64,000 nucleotides of DNA, taken from positions 310,001-374,000 of the forward strand of contig JAFJTR010000001.1 of assembly GCA_022559985.1 (NCBI GenBank), written 5' to 3'. A program made the translations under genes and the position numbers. The notes under the pieces are model-generated. The model was not told the DNA's origin, did no database searches, and saw only the letters and a list, made by a program, of their open reading frames with translations. This DNA is from Parastagonospora avenae f. sp. tritici 18332-5. Lineage: Eukaryota > Ascomycota > Dothideomycetes > Pleosporales > Phaeosphaeriaceae. Positions 21,420-33,738 of the stretch are shown piece after piece (position 1 is the first letter of the stretch; each line of letters starts with the position of its first letter).

Positions 21420-23863
21420 GGGACTTGGGGCTTGTTCATAGCTCTTTCCCATCTTTCCTTTTTTTGGATTGCATGGCGCCGTGGACTCATACAGAAGATG
21501 AAGCAATGGAGTTACCCATAGTTAGCATATCCGCCATAGAGACTAAATCTGCATAGCATTGAAAGAAAACAGTCGTTTGCAAACTTTGATAGATGCCTCG
21601 TCATGTGACTGAACACATTGTGCTTGGTCGCCGATATTGCACTGACGTTGTGAAAGTATGCTGACAGTGACGTCTAATCAGATTCGAAAGACCGCGCTCT
21701 AGGCTCTACACTCGCGATTATCTCGGTCGTTTACGTTGTAGATCTGTGTAGTCTCCGCGGCCTCTCAGAAACACAGTATGCATCGCATTGACCATACCCA
21801 TGGTAAGTGGTAGGCCGGAGCAAGTAATGTGTGATCTTCCGGGCGTGATGTAGGACAGCATCCTAGCTGCCTTGCAAACAATGGTGACGTGCTTGGCTTG
21901 AGTAAGGCCGGACTCCAATGGCGCCGATCACCTGGCAGGACCGTAGTTCTGTTGGTGTTGAGGATAGACGAGGTCGTGAACTTTAGGTTTAGGTAGGGTT
22001 CATACGGTATGTTCGCCAAGCCGTGAGCATGAGCGCCGGTGTTGAACAGCAGTTCGGTTGACAAAAACATAAATTGCAGTCCATATTGGTGTCTATGCGA
22101 GTGTTTGGCGATGTACGTATCGACCCCGGGGAGGACCGGCCAGTTCCAGGGTCTTGGAACGCATGAACGTTCCTGAACAGGCATGCCTTACCTATATCTC
22201 CAGCATCCGGTAGTCTATACCAAGAGCACTTGACACCATCTGGGGCCATGAAAGTAATGTGTCAAATTCTGTGACGCTCGCGTGTTCTTGTGTAATATGG
22301 TGGATGTTATGTTGTGTTGCACACTCGAATCATCATGCCAGGAGACGTTAGTCAAAGACGTATGAAGAGGTGCAAGCGGTCGTATATGTTCAGGATGCTC
22401 GGTTCGGAGATTTGGAGCTCGTCCCTTGCGACATATTGTGAAGGTGGGAGCCCGACAGGCATGCTGCGCCGGCAGGCTACGCATGATCTTGTTTCTTAGG
22501 GCTGGTGGTAGTACGTTGTCTGCCAAGACGAGTCAAGGCAGAGAGATCGCCGGAGTGGTTCAGGGAAATCCCTAGCGGAACCCGTTTGATGGTCGCGGGA
22601 GACGCGCACAGTGGCTCCCGGTAGCTCGTCGGTCGGAATCCGGAGAGTCAACGTCAATCGCTGTCGCTACAACCCCGAACAGCTGGTCCGACAAAGTCAA
22701 ATTGAAATTGGAGATAGTTGATCACCATGTGAGGAAATAGAGGATCCGCGGGGGCATATCGGTAGTATCCATGGCTTGGCACTATGGACATGGTTGGACT
22801 CTCACAGTGAAGCACGAGCCGTCGCCAAACCACGGCTGCGGGCTAGGATCAGGCTGGGGACACAACACCACGCCGTAGTCGCGATGGCCTCTGTCGCAGG
22901 GCGGAGTTGATGGCATCGGTGGAATCGTCTTGGACCGTCTCAGCTCGTGTCATGCGCTGGGGATGACGGCAGTGGGCGCGCATCGAGAACAGAGAAGGTG
23001 CAGCGAAGAAGCAGACTAAACAAGCCATGTGAAGCCGTGCATGCAGACAAGCGCTCGTCCTCGTTAGCTGCGTCTTCGGTGTTGCGGTCGCATGAGTAAG
23101 GGCATCTGCAAGGCGTGTGTTGTCTACATCTAAGTAGCTGCTATACTGCGGGTCTGTATACGTACGTCGGAGGCATGGCAGTGTGCTGGCAGTGTCTCGA
23201 AGGCGCACTCAGTGAGAGAGCCGCAATAACGGGGAAGCGTCCGAATGCGACAAGCTGAGACGAGCCTGAAGCCACTCGGACGATAAATTTAGCTAAAAGT
23301 CTCATTTCACTCTCCCAGGAGACAGCCAATCAGCGTCGAGACGCCGGCCAATCAGCGCTGCGAGGACAGGGTACCCCAGTTGACACGCGAACCATTAGCC
23401 CGCTCTAGCTGCCGACGGCCTCGTTCGCGCAGCTCCCCCCAGTGGAATCTTCCCTTTCACCCTCAAGCCGTCGCAGCTTCCCACCCATTACGCTCTTTTT
23501 TGCTGTCGTGACCGCGCCAGACCTCTTTCCTTTCTTAGACCGTCCTCTTTAACCGATACGGTCCCCCAATTGTAATCACACTTGCCCCATTCAGCGCGAA
23601 TTAGGACTTGTCTAGCTATCGCGAATGGACTCTTGAATCTTCGCGTCTGCAGCTGGCCGTCTCGTCCTTGACGACGCTGCCATCCTCGGCCTCGCACCTA
23701 ATACAGCTTATCGACAAGACATCTGGCACGCATCCGACCGGCTTCCCCGTTCACCATGCGCCCATGCCAGAGTAGCAACCGTCTTCGCGACCCTCCACAG
23801 CCTGACTGCTGCCAAACCGACCGTGTTCCCCGCCGCCAGAAGCAAAGTCACGCCAAAACGAAG
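21420..23863. other. intergenic, gene-poor 2.4 kb
   Basis: Many short ORFs on both strands occur, with none supported by domains or splice sites. The distal 500 bp carry paired CCAAT boxes and pyrimidine-rich leader-like sequence in front of the 23864 gene. Confidence 0.5.
23326..23352 (+). promoter_or_regulatory. tandem CCAAT boxes, 22 bp apart
   Basis: The 11-mer GCCAATCAGCG occurs twice, with CCAAT at 23326-23330 and 23348-23352. The 22-bp spacing is close to two helical turns. CCAAT is the recognition core of the fungal HAP/CBC complex. The pair lies about 510 bp upstream of the SH3 membrane-protein start, on the coding strand. Confidence 0.6.
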
Positions 23864-25682
23864 ATGGCGGCCTTCCTCACTATACTTGCCGCGTCTCTAC
23901 CCGTATCAATGGCTCAGCAGAACTGCGTCTCTCTGCGTGGTTCAACGACATGTCCAGCATTTAGCGGAGCATCAATCAACACGGCCTTGACCGGCGACTT
24001 GTACGCGCTTCTTAATGCACTACCATGTCTCGTTGCTAACAGCTGTGCTTCAGCCCCTTCTTATCATTCGTCAACGATGTACAATCTTTTGACGACCGCT
24101 TACGCAACTACATCGCAACGTCCTATGCGCAAAGACAGTCAGTTTATCCGCCTCTTAGGCCTGGCCAACCACGTGGAGACTAACCCTGTACAGATATCAG
24201 AATATCTTGGGATGTTCGAGCGTCAATCTGACCAACACCACCGCACTTTATGCCCGATATACCACGACTGTCTTGTGCAACGCAATAGTACAGAGTTCCA
24301 GACAGTCGTGTGGATCGAGTGGTTCAAATGCGACACCGCTCTGCGCTGGTGCTTGTGTACGTTCTATCACGTCGCTGGATATCAACTTTTCTGACTCAAT
24401 ATAGGCCGACTTTGCCATCAGTGAACAGGTCATCGTTTCAAGTCCCGAGCTGTGCGGTAGACCAGGAAACAATGCCATTCCCCAGATTCGCTCCGACTTT
24501 ACTCGCTGCTCGAACCCTGCTGAGGCGCTTAGCGGAAACTGCATCACTGCGGTACAGAATGAGCCCACCGAATGCGGCTACCAGGGTAACCTACGCGGGC
24601 TTTGCATGTTCTGTGCTGACAGTACCATCAACTCAACCGACTCGTGCTGCGTGACCGCAAATGTTGAAAGCCGTTGCGCGAATGTCGATCTCCCAACCAC
24701 CGTTTCGATGCCGCCTCTGTTCCCGTCAAGCACATCGTCCAGCGTGCCATCAGCTAGTGGTGGTACCGGACAAGGAACCTCTCGGTCTGGACTCTCTGGT
24801 GGTGCCATAGCAGGCATTGTTCTTGGATCCATTCTCGGTGCCGCCCTGATTCTCGCCGCCGTCATCTTCTGTTGCATCAGGATGAGGAAGAACAAGCCCA
24901 ATCCGGCTGATAGCATCTTCAATACACCATCGCCAACGCGTCAATCTCTCAAGGGACCACCTCCCCCCATGGCCTACGGAGGCGACAGTCAACGCCCCCC
25001 TTCCATTGTACCTGGAGCTCGTGTCCAGCGCATGGCAGCTCTCGAAGGCTCCTCTTCTTCTGGTGAACCGAGTGAGAGGGGTGTTCTGTCAGCGTTTGGT
25101 GGCTCGCAAGTTGGTGCTTACGACTCCCCAGAAACAATCCGGGGCCATCTCGCAGGAACATTGCCTAGGCGTCAAGGATCTCTGTCGAGCCACTCCGCCC
25201 TCGGCTCAAGTACAAACTCGCCACTGTCTGGCTCTGAACAAGCGCGCAACTTCTCTAGTCCGGACGGTGTCGCTTCTGGCCAATCTGAACAGCTCCAGTT
25301 CTTCAAAGATTATTACTCGCAAGATGATATTCATCCGAACGACACGGTTGCAACTCTATGGGCCTACCAACCGCGCGCTGGCGACGAGTTCGAACTAGAA
25401 CGCGGCGATATGCTCAAGGTTGTCGGTATCTGGGATGACGGCTGGGCAACCGGTGTCAGGATCTCCGAGACAGCTGAGCAGTGGGAAGCACGGAAGTCGG
25501 AGCAGCGCGACTCAGGTGTTAGCAACACAACGAGAAGGTCTCGTCCAGAAACCGACAGCGAGATCAAGGCATTCCCTCTCGTGTGCGTGTGCTTGCCGCA
25601 GCACTGGCGAAAGACGATCGAAGGCGACAGCACAGACACTGGGCGAAGGAGTGGAGGTGATCGACCACCTCCAAGTCCCTAG
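23864..25682 (+). CDS. signal peptide + Cys-rich ectodomain + TM + cytoplasmic SH3 protein
   Basis: Exons 23864-24000, 24054-24137, 24194-24356 and 24405-25682 encode 553 residues; introns are 53, 56 and 48 bp. The start MAAFLTILAASLPVSMAQ is a signal peptide. The ectodomain (about 19-255) has many Cys (CSSVNLTNTT, CGYQGNLRGLCMFC) and N-glycosylation sites, then a Ser/Thr-rich stalk. One TM helix (about 260-286, IAGIVLGSILGAALILAAVIF) is followed by a Pro/Ser-rich linker with PPPPM. An SH3 domain (about 442-525) shows ATLWAYQPRAGDEFELERGD and DDGWATG. The layout resembles yeast Fus1 (single TM plus C-terminal SH3), so a cell-surface scaffold in polarity or fusion is possible. The upstream in-frame ATG at 23756 is rejected because it would bury the signal peptide. 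Confidence 0.87.
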
Positions 25683-27047
25683 ATTGTTTGTTGTGTTCAG
25701 CCTATTGACGTTTTCTAGTCGTTTCTTCTACTTCAGAGTCGCCGGACACAACACCGCCCCCAACGCGTATAACGCGCGTCATGTCACGACCTCGATACAC
25801 GTTGCTCGACCCCAAGAAATCAGGGTCAAGCACCCTGCTCAACTACCCACACAAAAATTAACGCCGCTACGATCATGGCCACGTTTCTTTCAATTCTCGA
25901 TTTCTTGCATCTGAGACACCCTCAATCCGACTCTTCGATTTCAGCGGCCCCCCAATGTCGACCTCAAACCACGCTCACAAAACAGTAATCGAATAATACC
26001 ACACGAAAGTGAACTCCCACTTCTCACTCGACACAAACGGCCGATTCTGTTTCTGCATCGCCTCTTGCTCTGTTAAAATAATACGCTCCTTCGCCGCCTG
26101 GTTGCTCGGCTACATGCAACCCACGCTCCTTAACCCACTAATCCTGCCACCACCTCCCGGTACATAATGGCCCGATTACAGACTTTTGTTCTATACCCCT
26201 TGCCGTCTTGGAGCCTTGCTACTTAGCGCGCGCGACGACTTGACCTCCCTTTTTATTTTCGCTTCTGGTGTGTTGTACGTGTGGACGCCGGGCTCAGCAT
26301 ATATGTATATATCACGTGGCTGTGCCGTGCTGTTCAAGGAAATGGGTAATACTGTATCTTGATTATATTTCTATGATATCCTCGTTCTGGGGCTGGGCGG
26401 GGCCTGGGTTTGTTGTTCGTTGGACGTGTTGGGTTGATGGAGATAAGTGGTTGATTGGATTGGATTGATTCGAATTGGGTAGGATAGGATAACAATGGAT
26501 TTGGATCATTGACAATGTTTTGATGTGGTGGACATGTGTGTACGTTGCCGAGGGCTGATGGCTCGTCGATGGTCACTGTTTCAGTGTGGCCTGGAGGTTC
26601 TCATGGCGCAAACGCAGGTTGTTCCTACGACAATGATGCATCGTGGTACAGCATGACGGCATGTGATTCTCACTTAGCAAACAGCTAACAGTCTCTTCAG
26701 CGTATCGCCCTGAACAACATTGTTGTTATATTAGGGGCATATTGCACATATCGCAAGTATGCTTCTCGCCTTGTCGGAGATTATTCCAGATCATCATACA
26801 CATCTGCGATTATAGCCGCGACGCAAGCGTCTACTATCATATCACTACCTCCGTATCATATGAGACCCACACGGCCATGAAACAGGTACCCGAGTCCACG
26901 CACCACTCGGAGCACGCACGTGCACGCATCAACAATTTGGAAAAGTTATATCATCATTTTTCATCGGATCACGTATCCCGAATATCTCCACCCACTCATC
27001 ACATCCCATATCCCCCTCGCCACACTCATGAAGCTATCCAGCCCAAC
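25683..27047. other. intergenic between convergent genes
   Basis: About 1.36 kb lie between the 3' ends of the SH3 gene and the zinc-finger gene. There is no supported gene. It contains T-rich and GGATTGGATT-like low-complexity stretches near 26450-26490. Confidence 0.5.
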
Positions 27048-29169
27048 CTATAACGCCCTCCCCTTCCTCCTTCCCTTGCCACCCCCCTCGCCTTCTCTCC
27101 GATGCCACTCCTCAATCTCGCGCCTCACACCCTCGCGATACTCCTTATACCGCTCACTGCCCTCCTCCAGCAGCTCCTTACAATGGCCGGAGCGCCTCAG
27201 ATGACGCTTAAGATTCTCCCAGCGACAGTCAGGCTTAAACGTGCAACCAGGCTGCGGGCAGCGGTACGGCCGCAGCGTCTGGTGCGTGCGCTCGTGTTTG
27301 CTCAGATTACTCGAGTCCGCACACGTGAAGTCGCAGAAGCGGCATTTGTGCGGCTTCTTGCCCTCGTGCAGCGCGGATATGTGGGTTTGGAGTTGGGTGT
27401 GGGTCGTCGTGGTGTAGCCGCAGCGGTCGCAGACGTAGGGGCGCTCGCCGGTGTGGGTGCGCTCGTGGTTGTCTTTGGCTTGGTTGGTGGCGAAGGTTTT
27501 GCTGCATGAGGGGAAACTGCATGCGTAGGGGCGGTAGCCTGCGTGGCCGAGGAGATGGCGCGAGAGCTTGGAGCGCTGCTTGAAGTCCTTGGAGCAGGCG
27601 TCGCAGCCTTCCCATTGGCAAAAACAGGCGGTGCAGTTGTCGACGTGTGCAGTTTTGGTGTGTTTGTGGAGGGCCTCCGGAGAGGGGAAGGAGGCGAGGC
27701 AGAGAATGTTGGGGGCGTGTTGCCTGTGGGTGGTTAGTGATCAGATGGGCTGAAGGTATACGCGGGACTTTTGGAGTGGAGTCTGCAGTGGGAATCGTGG
27801 TGTATAGATTCAGGAGTACGTACCACCTGCAGACATGCTGCTGTGAGTCTGATGATTCTCCGTGGCCATGGGTAGCACTTTCGGTGGTGCTGCGTACCGC
27901 TGACGTAGCTGGGAGCAAATCCTGTTGTACAGCTGCGGCAAGAAAGTCGAGCTTGCTGGCTCCAAGCATGTTTCCACCTTGGAAAGGCGCAGAAGGGTCA
28001 ACGTATATCCACGAGTTGTCGTCGAAGCCCATCATCGGGGTGTTGAAGCTGTTGCCAAATGGAGTTGCTGATACAGGACTGGTGGGATGACTCGACAAGC
28101 CAAAGTCCAAGAAATTGTTGGCCAGACCATCGCCTTGTGCCATGGATGAGTTCCATAGGTCTAACTGCCCCGGAGACCCTATCGTGCAGTCTCCGCACGC
28201 TCGTTTTGGGCCATGGCAGCAGGAGTTGTCGATGTGACAGTGGTCGCCTGATACTCCCAGGAAGCAATTCGAGAAGGTAGATGGGCCAGGCGACGGTTCG
28301 CTCGTAAAGGCGCTTTCTAGGGATGTATAGTTGCTGTGCGATAACACCGGTGTCGGGGCGCTTGATGCTTGGGTCATAGTATCGCCACTGTTCATGAAGC
28401 CATGAGTGTTTGAGAAGCAGGGATAGGACTCGAACGATGCAAGACCGTCATTATGCCCATGATGGAAGTCCTCTTGGAAGTGACATGGGGCGTGATCGTA
28501 GCAGTAGACGGTACCGGTGGTAGTTGGTGCTGTATGAGCGAAGTGACACTCGTTGGTCGGCTCGCCCAGAGGGCAAGGCTGCGCCTCACACGTCTGACAG
28601 AAGCAAGGCTTTTCGGGGTATGATAACTTTGTGCAATCCGGGTCGACACAGCCGTCACCGCACTCTTTTTCCTTTGTATCGCAGTGAGGATCAAAGCAGG
28701 CATCCGGCGTGCTGCACTCTTCTTCAGCAGGGCAAGGTACCACGCAGTCTTCGGGACAAGGAGCGTCTAGATTGCATTCCTGGCAGAACTTCTCAAAACA
28801 ATCGTCTGGGAACTGACAATCCGCATCGATAGGGTGCGGCTCGACCCCAGTAGTGAGATTGTGATACGCACCCACCTGCTGGGCCGACGCCCTCCGCTTG
28901 GCTGGACGTCCGCCGCGGGCCTCTGGGCAGGGCTCCGGGCAATGATTGCAACACAGGATCGATGGGTCGATGTGTTCAGAGCCAACAATGTCCTTAAATT
29001 GTGAGCTTGGGCCCGGTTTTGAGCCTGACGCTGCCGGTTTCTCCCTCAAACCTTCGGCATCTCGCTTCGTTCCTGCTACCGCAGGCGGAGAAAACATAGA
29101 ATTAGTAGGAGTCCAGTAGAAATCGTCGTCTCCAAAGGCCGAATCGTGGTCTGCATAGCTGTCAGCCAT
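27048..29169 (-). CDS. C2H2 zinc-finger transcription factor with Cys-rich N-terminal region
   Basis: Exons 29169-27824 and 27723-27048 (intron 100 bp, GTACGT...ACAG, splitting the Trp codon of HVCRW) encode 673 residues. The last about 200 residues hold five or six C2H2 fingers, for example YACSFPSCSKTF..HERTH, YVCDRCGYTT..H, HKCRFCDFTC..HERTH and a final YRCPQPGCTFKP..H, with a TGERP linker. The N-terminal half is exceptionally Cys-rich (residues about 68-230: CCNHCPEPCPE, CPAEEEC, CGDGCVDPDC), with spaced His. A glycine-poor, Ser/Pro/Asn-rich middle could be an activation region. It should be a nuclear DNA-binding regulator; the target is unknown. Start MADSYADHDSAFG at 29169 is the first ATG. 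Confidence 0.9.
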
Positions 29170-30043
29170 TTTGATGTGCTGGCGATGGGATACCGAGGCT
29201 GCCCGCAATATGGGAAACCTGAGAGACACAAAGTTCTATACTGTCCATCAGGGTGTCTGGTAAAAGGCTTGGCGAAATTGAGAGGTGAAAGATGCAGTGA
29301 GGTGTGGGGAACGGGCCTACATATGTCTACGTAATATGTTCGATACTCACCAACGATTGCAAAGCATGTGTGGCTCCTGGTGCGTCGTCCTGGCAAAGAA
29401 CGATGAATTGTCAGTGAAGAGTGAATAGCGGGCCATGACGAGGGTCCATCTTCGAGGAATAAGCGAGTCCGCGCCTACTGTTATTGGCCATGCCTTCCGC
29501 AAGTGTCAAACCTGTCGGTCACGCCTACCTGCAAACATAGCATATCCCGGACACCTTCAACACTCTGCCCGTTCTTCAGTCGCGGCTGAAAAGTCGTTGA
29601 AGATGTCCAGGAACTGTCAACCCCACTTGCAGCATGGCTGACTCGATCGGTATCTGACGTGGGTAGCCGAGACATGCGCCGCGTCTGTCGCAAAGACAGC
29701 ACCTTCACTGCGACGTTTGCAGCCACAGCGTGGTTCGGGTCTCACCAAGCATGGCCAGCACGAAAGTCCATTCAGAAAAGATGCAATCGCCTTTGTCCGT
29801 AGGAGTTTGCTTCGCGGATGATTGCTGGCTGCCAACATAAATTCCCAAGGACCTGGCCCTTGGCACATCCCACCAAACGGCCCATCGGCAACTGAACCCT
29901 GACCACGTCGTTTTCCCCACCACGAGGCTGCGCCCTCTCCGCGTCGTCACCTCCGCCCTTCTCCCATTCGCTTCAGCCACACCAACACCACAACCCCAGA
30001 CCTCCACTCTTACCATCTTCTATCGCATTGTTAGACGGGAGCA
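29170..30043. promoter_or_regulatory. divergent promoter region, zinc-finger gene/MGN gene
   Basis: This 0.87 kb interval between divergent start codons has no supported ORF. The side next to 30044 is C/T-rich, as is usual for fungal leaders. Confidence 0.5.
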
Positions 30044-30630
30044 ATGGGTAATCTTTGTGGCAAACAGTCAAGTGACAACTTTGAGGGTCAAGGTCGGACC
30101 CTGGGTTCTGCGCCTGCGCCGGCTACGAAAGCGTCGATTCCGAGCAATGTTGCGCCGAAGAGGACGGTTGGAGGACCACCGCGGACGTTAGGTGATAGCA
30201 ATGTGGAGAATGATCCAAAGGCAGCGGCAGCAGCGGCTGCTGAGGTATGTATCCTATCCTAAATCAAAGATGCGCGCAAGCCTGTCCCGATGATGTGCGT
30301 ATATGCACGACGCTTGACGTCAATCGCATAGCTAGGAGCTTCAGTGCAACACGCCTGTAGCACAAGGAATCGTGTCATGGCGCATTGTCTTACCAAGCAC
30401 CATTTCACTGAAGTTTGTCGCATTGCGCGGACCACCATCTCATAAGCGTTGCAATCGCAAACTAACAGAACCCCCAGGCCCGCAACAACAAGACCACCTC
30501 CGGCGATCTCCAAAAGAAGCTCGACGCGCAAAAACGACAGACAAACAACCAAACGCTACAACAAGCCGCCGAAGAGAACCGGCGGGCCCGAGAAGCAGAC
30601 CAAGCAACCGAGACGCGGAATTACAACTAG
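30044..30630 (+). CDS. small acylated membrane-peripheral protein with coiled coil
   Basis: Exons 30044-30244 and 30478-30630 (intron 233 bp, GTATGT...CCCAG, phase 0) encode 117 residues. The N-terminus MGNLCGKQSSDN has Gly2 and Ser/Lys spacing of an N-myristoylation signal plus Cys5 for palmitoylation. This predicts lipid anchoring to a membrane, possibly the vacuole or plasma membrane. An Ala/Pro-rich linker precedes a C-terminal Gln/Glu/Arg-rich helix (KKLDAQKRQTNNQTLQQAAE) likely to form a coiled coil. Fungal lysosome/vacuole adaptor subunits of the Ego1/Meh1 type share this plan, but similarity here is only architectural. The gene is convergent with the polymerase gene. Confidence 0.75.
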
Positions 30631-30900
30631 AAGACGCGCGCAAGGCAACATGCTGTTGTACGTATCACGGAGAGAAGAGCTGGGTGCATGTGTTTGAAAG
30701 AGAGAATTTACTTCGCAATTTGGCACGGTGTTTGGGCGTTATAGACGGGAGATCAGCGTCGTTGAATCTTATTCGAAGATCCCACAAGATTTGGTATCGG
30801 ACCGTGTGCATAAGCCGCCAGGTATCATGAATCATAATGTCATCTAATCGTACACCACACTTCGTCTCCTCTATCATTGCACACGTGTTCCTCTCTCCAT

Positions 30901-33292
30901 CTAACAGATCCTCTCATGCGGCTCCCTCCACGGCACGCCCAAGACCTCGAAAATCTTCTTCTCAGTCCTTCCCTCCAAAAGCACACCCTCATTCAATCTC
31001 TCCCCTCGTCGGCCTCGCTTGACATCCTTGTACAGCCCCTTCTGATTCAGTCGCATGTTCTTCTTGCGCGCCAGCAAACTTATGCTCCTGTTGAAAATAT
31101 CGTTGCCAGTGAAGTAGATCAGCGCTGCGCCCATTTCTTCTTCTGGGACAAGAAGCAAGTCCATGCGCCGCCACACTTGAGATGAAGGGAGACAAGACGC
31201 GCCGTGCCATTTCGTACCCGTGGGATCGTTGGAGCGGGAAGTTGCCAGTGAAGCCTTCAGGAAGCCGGCGCTGAAGAGTTGCGGGACGAGAGAATCGAAG
31301 ACAACAGTACGGAGCATAGAAAGTGAGGCACCGGGACATGTTATGAGCATGTCGATGTCACCCGAATCTTTAGCACCGCGGCGATAGCTGCCCATTATCG
31401 TCGCGCTAAACTCTGGATCGATCTGAGCGAGCGCAGCGTTGACAGCAGAACCGTGAGCTTCAACTTCAGAGCGAGGGATGCGTGTGTTGAAGTCGCTGTA
31501 ATGCTCCAACCCAACTTTGTGGCTGTCGGTGAGCTTCGCTTTTGTCTCTAGATCCTCGAGGGTACGGTAGCCGGCTTGGACCCATTTGTTGGCTTGAACG
31601 AGGCCTGCGCCGTAGACGCCTAGGAAGAGGCGCAAAACTGAGTCCAGCGGATCATCCTTGGTATTGTCTAGTTTACGCAGGCGGTCTGTGAGCACGATCT
31701 CTTCGATTTTGTCTGCCAGGCGCTGTCCAATAAAGGGCAAGGCAGCAGCTTGTTTGGACGTGACAATTTTGGTTGTCTGCTTCTTGAGAGTTGTGATACC
31801 CTTTCGGTAGGCGATTGTGCGCCATTGATCCTGCATGTTGTCATAATGCTTGCACATTTCATCCAGGATCTGTATCGTGCGGGCGTTGGGGTTGTCAGAA
31901 GTATAGCCATTGCTGCCCGGATCCATACACTGGAAGGCGTTCAGATTCAATCCCTTGTCCCTCAATGCAGAAGCTTTTGAGACGAAGGCAGCCGCTTTGC
32001 GAGGTTTGGATTTAGTCTCAGACGGCTCTTCGCCAGTACCTTCATCGTCGTCCTCATCTATGGGGGTCGGAGGTGGTGACTCTACGTCTTCTTCGTCCAG
32101 AGGCAGATGGGCCAGTGCCATTGTCTCTTTGATAGCTTGTGACAAGGCGTCGTTGAAACGGCCAGGTACATTGGAGGAATCGCGCATGTTCTCCGCAGGG
32201 TCTGAGAAGGGTACGATGAAACTGTCCTCTACAATATCGTTCTCTGATGAACTTGGAGGTGCTTCTGCTGCTGGCCGCGATGACGATATACTCTCTTCTG
32301 TTGGTGGAGTGTCCGTCTTCTGTTTTCCTTGAGCCGCTATTTGACGCCTCGATGGCTTGATCTTCAGCGAGATTTGCGAAGCATCCGACGTTTGCGACGT
32401 TTCTGCGGCTTGAAAAGACTGACTGCGCACAGGTGCACCTTTGATGGCAAATCTCACCGCGCTAGGATCTAGGAGTGTCCCGAACTCTATGCACTGAGGT
32501 ACGTACGGATCAAATTTGACCAGGGCGAGCCGTCTCTAACGGGACATTAGCATCCAAAGCGATTGGTGTCAGGGTAAGACTCACAGAAAGGCCTGCTTTG
32601 TTCAGGTGCCGTAATAATTGGCTGTACGAATAGTTTGCATCGTCTAGCATGATATGGGTGATATCATCCCTCCACCGATTTACCCAAGCAGCTCCGAGCT
32701 GAATTACCTTATGGATGCGCGTTCGCCGCACCATGCTGATGTCATCGTTGGGATAGAAGTAGACAATCTTGCCCTTGAGCAGTTGCTTATGCTCCGGCTC
32801 AAGTTTGATGTTGTCTGCTGGTTTGACATTCTTCCCGTTCTTGAGCTCTCGAGGTATCGTCCCGATTTGCTTGTAGAAGGGGGTCTGGTCAAGGGCTGGT
32901 ATGTCCGGAAGTGAGGCAACCCGCTTCATTTTGTTCTTGCCTTTAACAGTGGATGATACACCATTTCGTGGCTTGGTAACAGGGCAACTCTTTATGAATT
33001 CTGCCTCAGGCGCAGTGGAAGACCGGACCAGACTAAGTCCTGATTCTCGAGTGGTTGTGCGATGCTTTGTAGTACGCGCCTCAAATGCAGCTCGTCGCTC
33101 TTTGGGCGTTGGCCCGAGGAAACTGCTCTTCGCTTTCTCCGAAGTAGGAGGAGGCATTGCTTTCAAGTCTTCTAAGGCGCGGTCGACCACGCCAGGGCTA
33201 TTGTTCGAGAAGTCTCGCTCATCATCGGATAGGTCCAGCAACGCTTGTTCCTCGAAGTATGCCTCTTTCGAGGCGAGGTCGTTGTGTGACAT
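30901..33292 (-). CDS. pol4: family X DNA polymerase (Pol4/Pol lambda-like) with BRCT
   Basis: Exons 33292-32585 and 32535-30901 (intron 49 bp) encode 780 residues. A BRCT domain occupies about 172-265 (GKIVYFYPNDD...WRDDITHIML). A long acidic Ser-rich linker follows. The polymerase core (about 425-780) contains the helix-hairpin-helix ALPFIGQRLADKIEEI, the nucleotidyltransferase motif GSYRRGAKDSGDIDML with two catalytic Asp, and the third Asp in RRMDLLLVP. The C-terminal thumb has NQKGLYK. The role, known for the family, is gap filling in non-homologous end joining and base-excision repair in the nucleus. It is longer than yeast Pol4, as in many filamentous fungi. It is divergent from atp10 across 446 bp. 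Confidence 0.93.
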
Positions 33293-33738
33293 CGCGGAGA
33301 TTTTCTGTCAGGTCGTGACAGCCCTGAGCTACAAGTGAACGTAGAATGTGCTCATATGTAATGGTATGGTAAAGTAAGCTCCCCAGGCAAGTCGATCGGG
33401 CCAACCGGTCTGGACGCTGTTGGTGCGGTTAATCAGGATGGTTCAATGACCCAAGGTGAGTATGCGGAACAATTTTCAGGGTATCTGATTTCCATTTATA
33501 CTGCGAGGGTTACCTCTAGTTTAGGGCATGTCGCAGCCAGCAGCTGGTGTGATCAATTTTGTGATACGCCGCCGAGGCAGCAGCGCGTGCAAGAACATCC
33601 ATGCACGTATCCAGTGACGACGCGAAAGCGCGCGAGCACGTGCGGCATCATCGGTCTAGCTGTGTTAGTACTAGTTTTGACAGCTCACCTACACACCGAC
33701 AACTTTTTGGAGTATGAGCTCATTCACCACAACACAAC
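33293..33738. promoter_or_regulatory. pol4/atp10 divergent promoter
   Basis: This 446 bp interval lies between divergent start codons. No motif stands out that I can defend. Confidence 0.5.

Noticed and set aside
22849..23208. 119-codon minus-strand ORF in the 2.4 kb gap
   Set aside because: Arg/Ser/Thr-rich chance composition with no family features.
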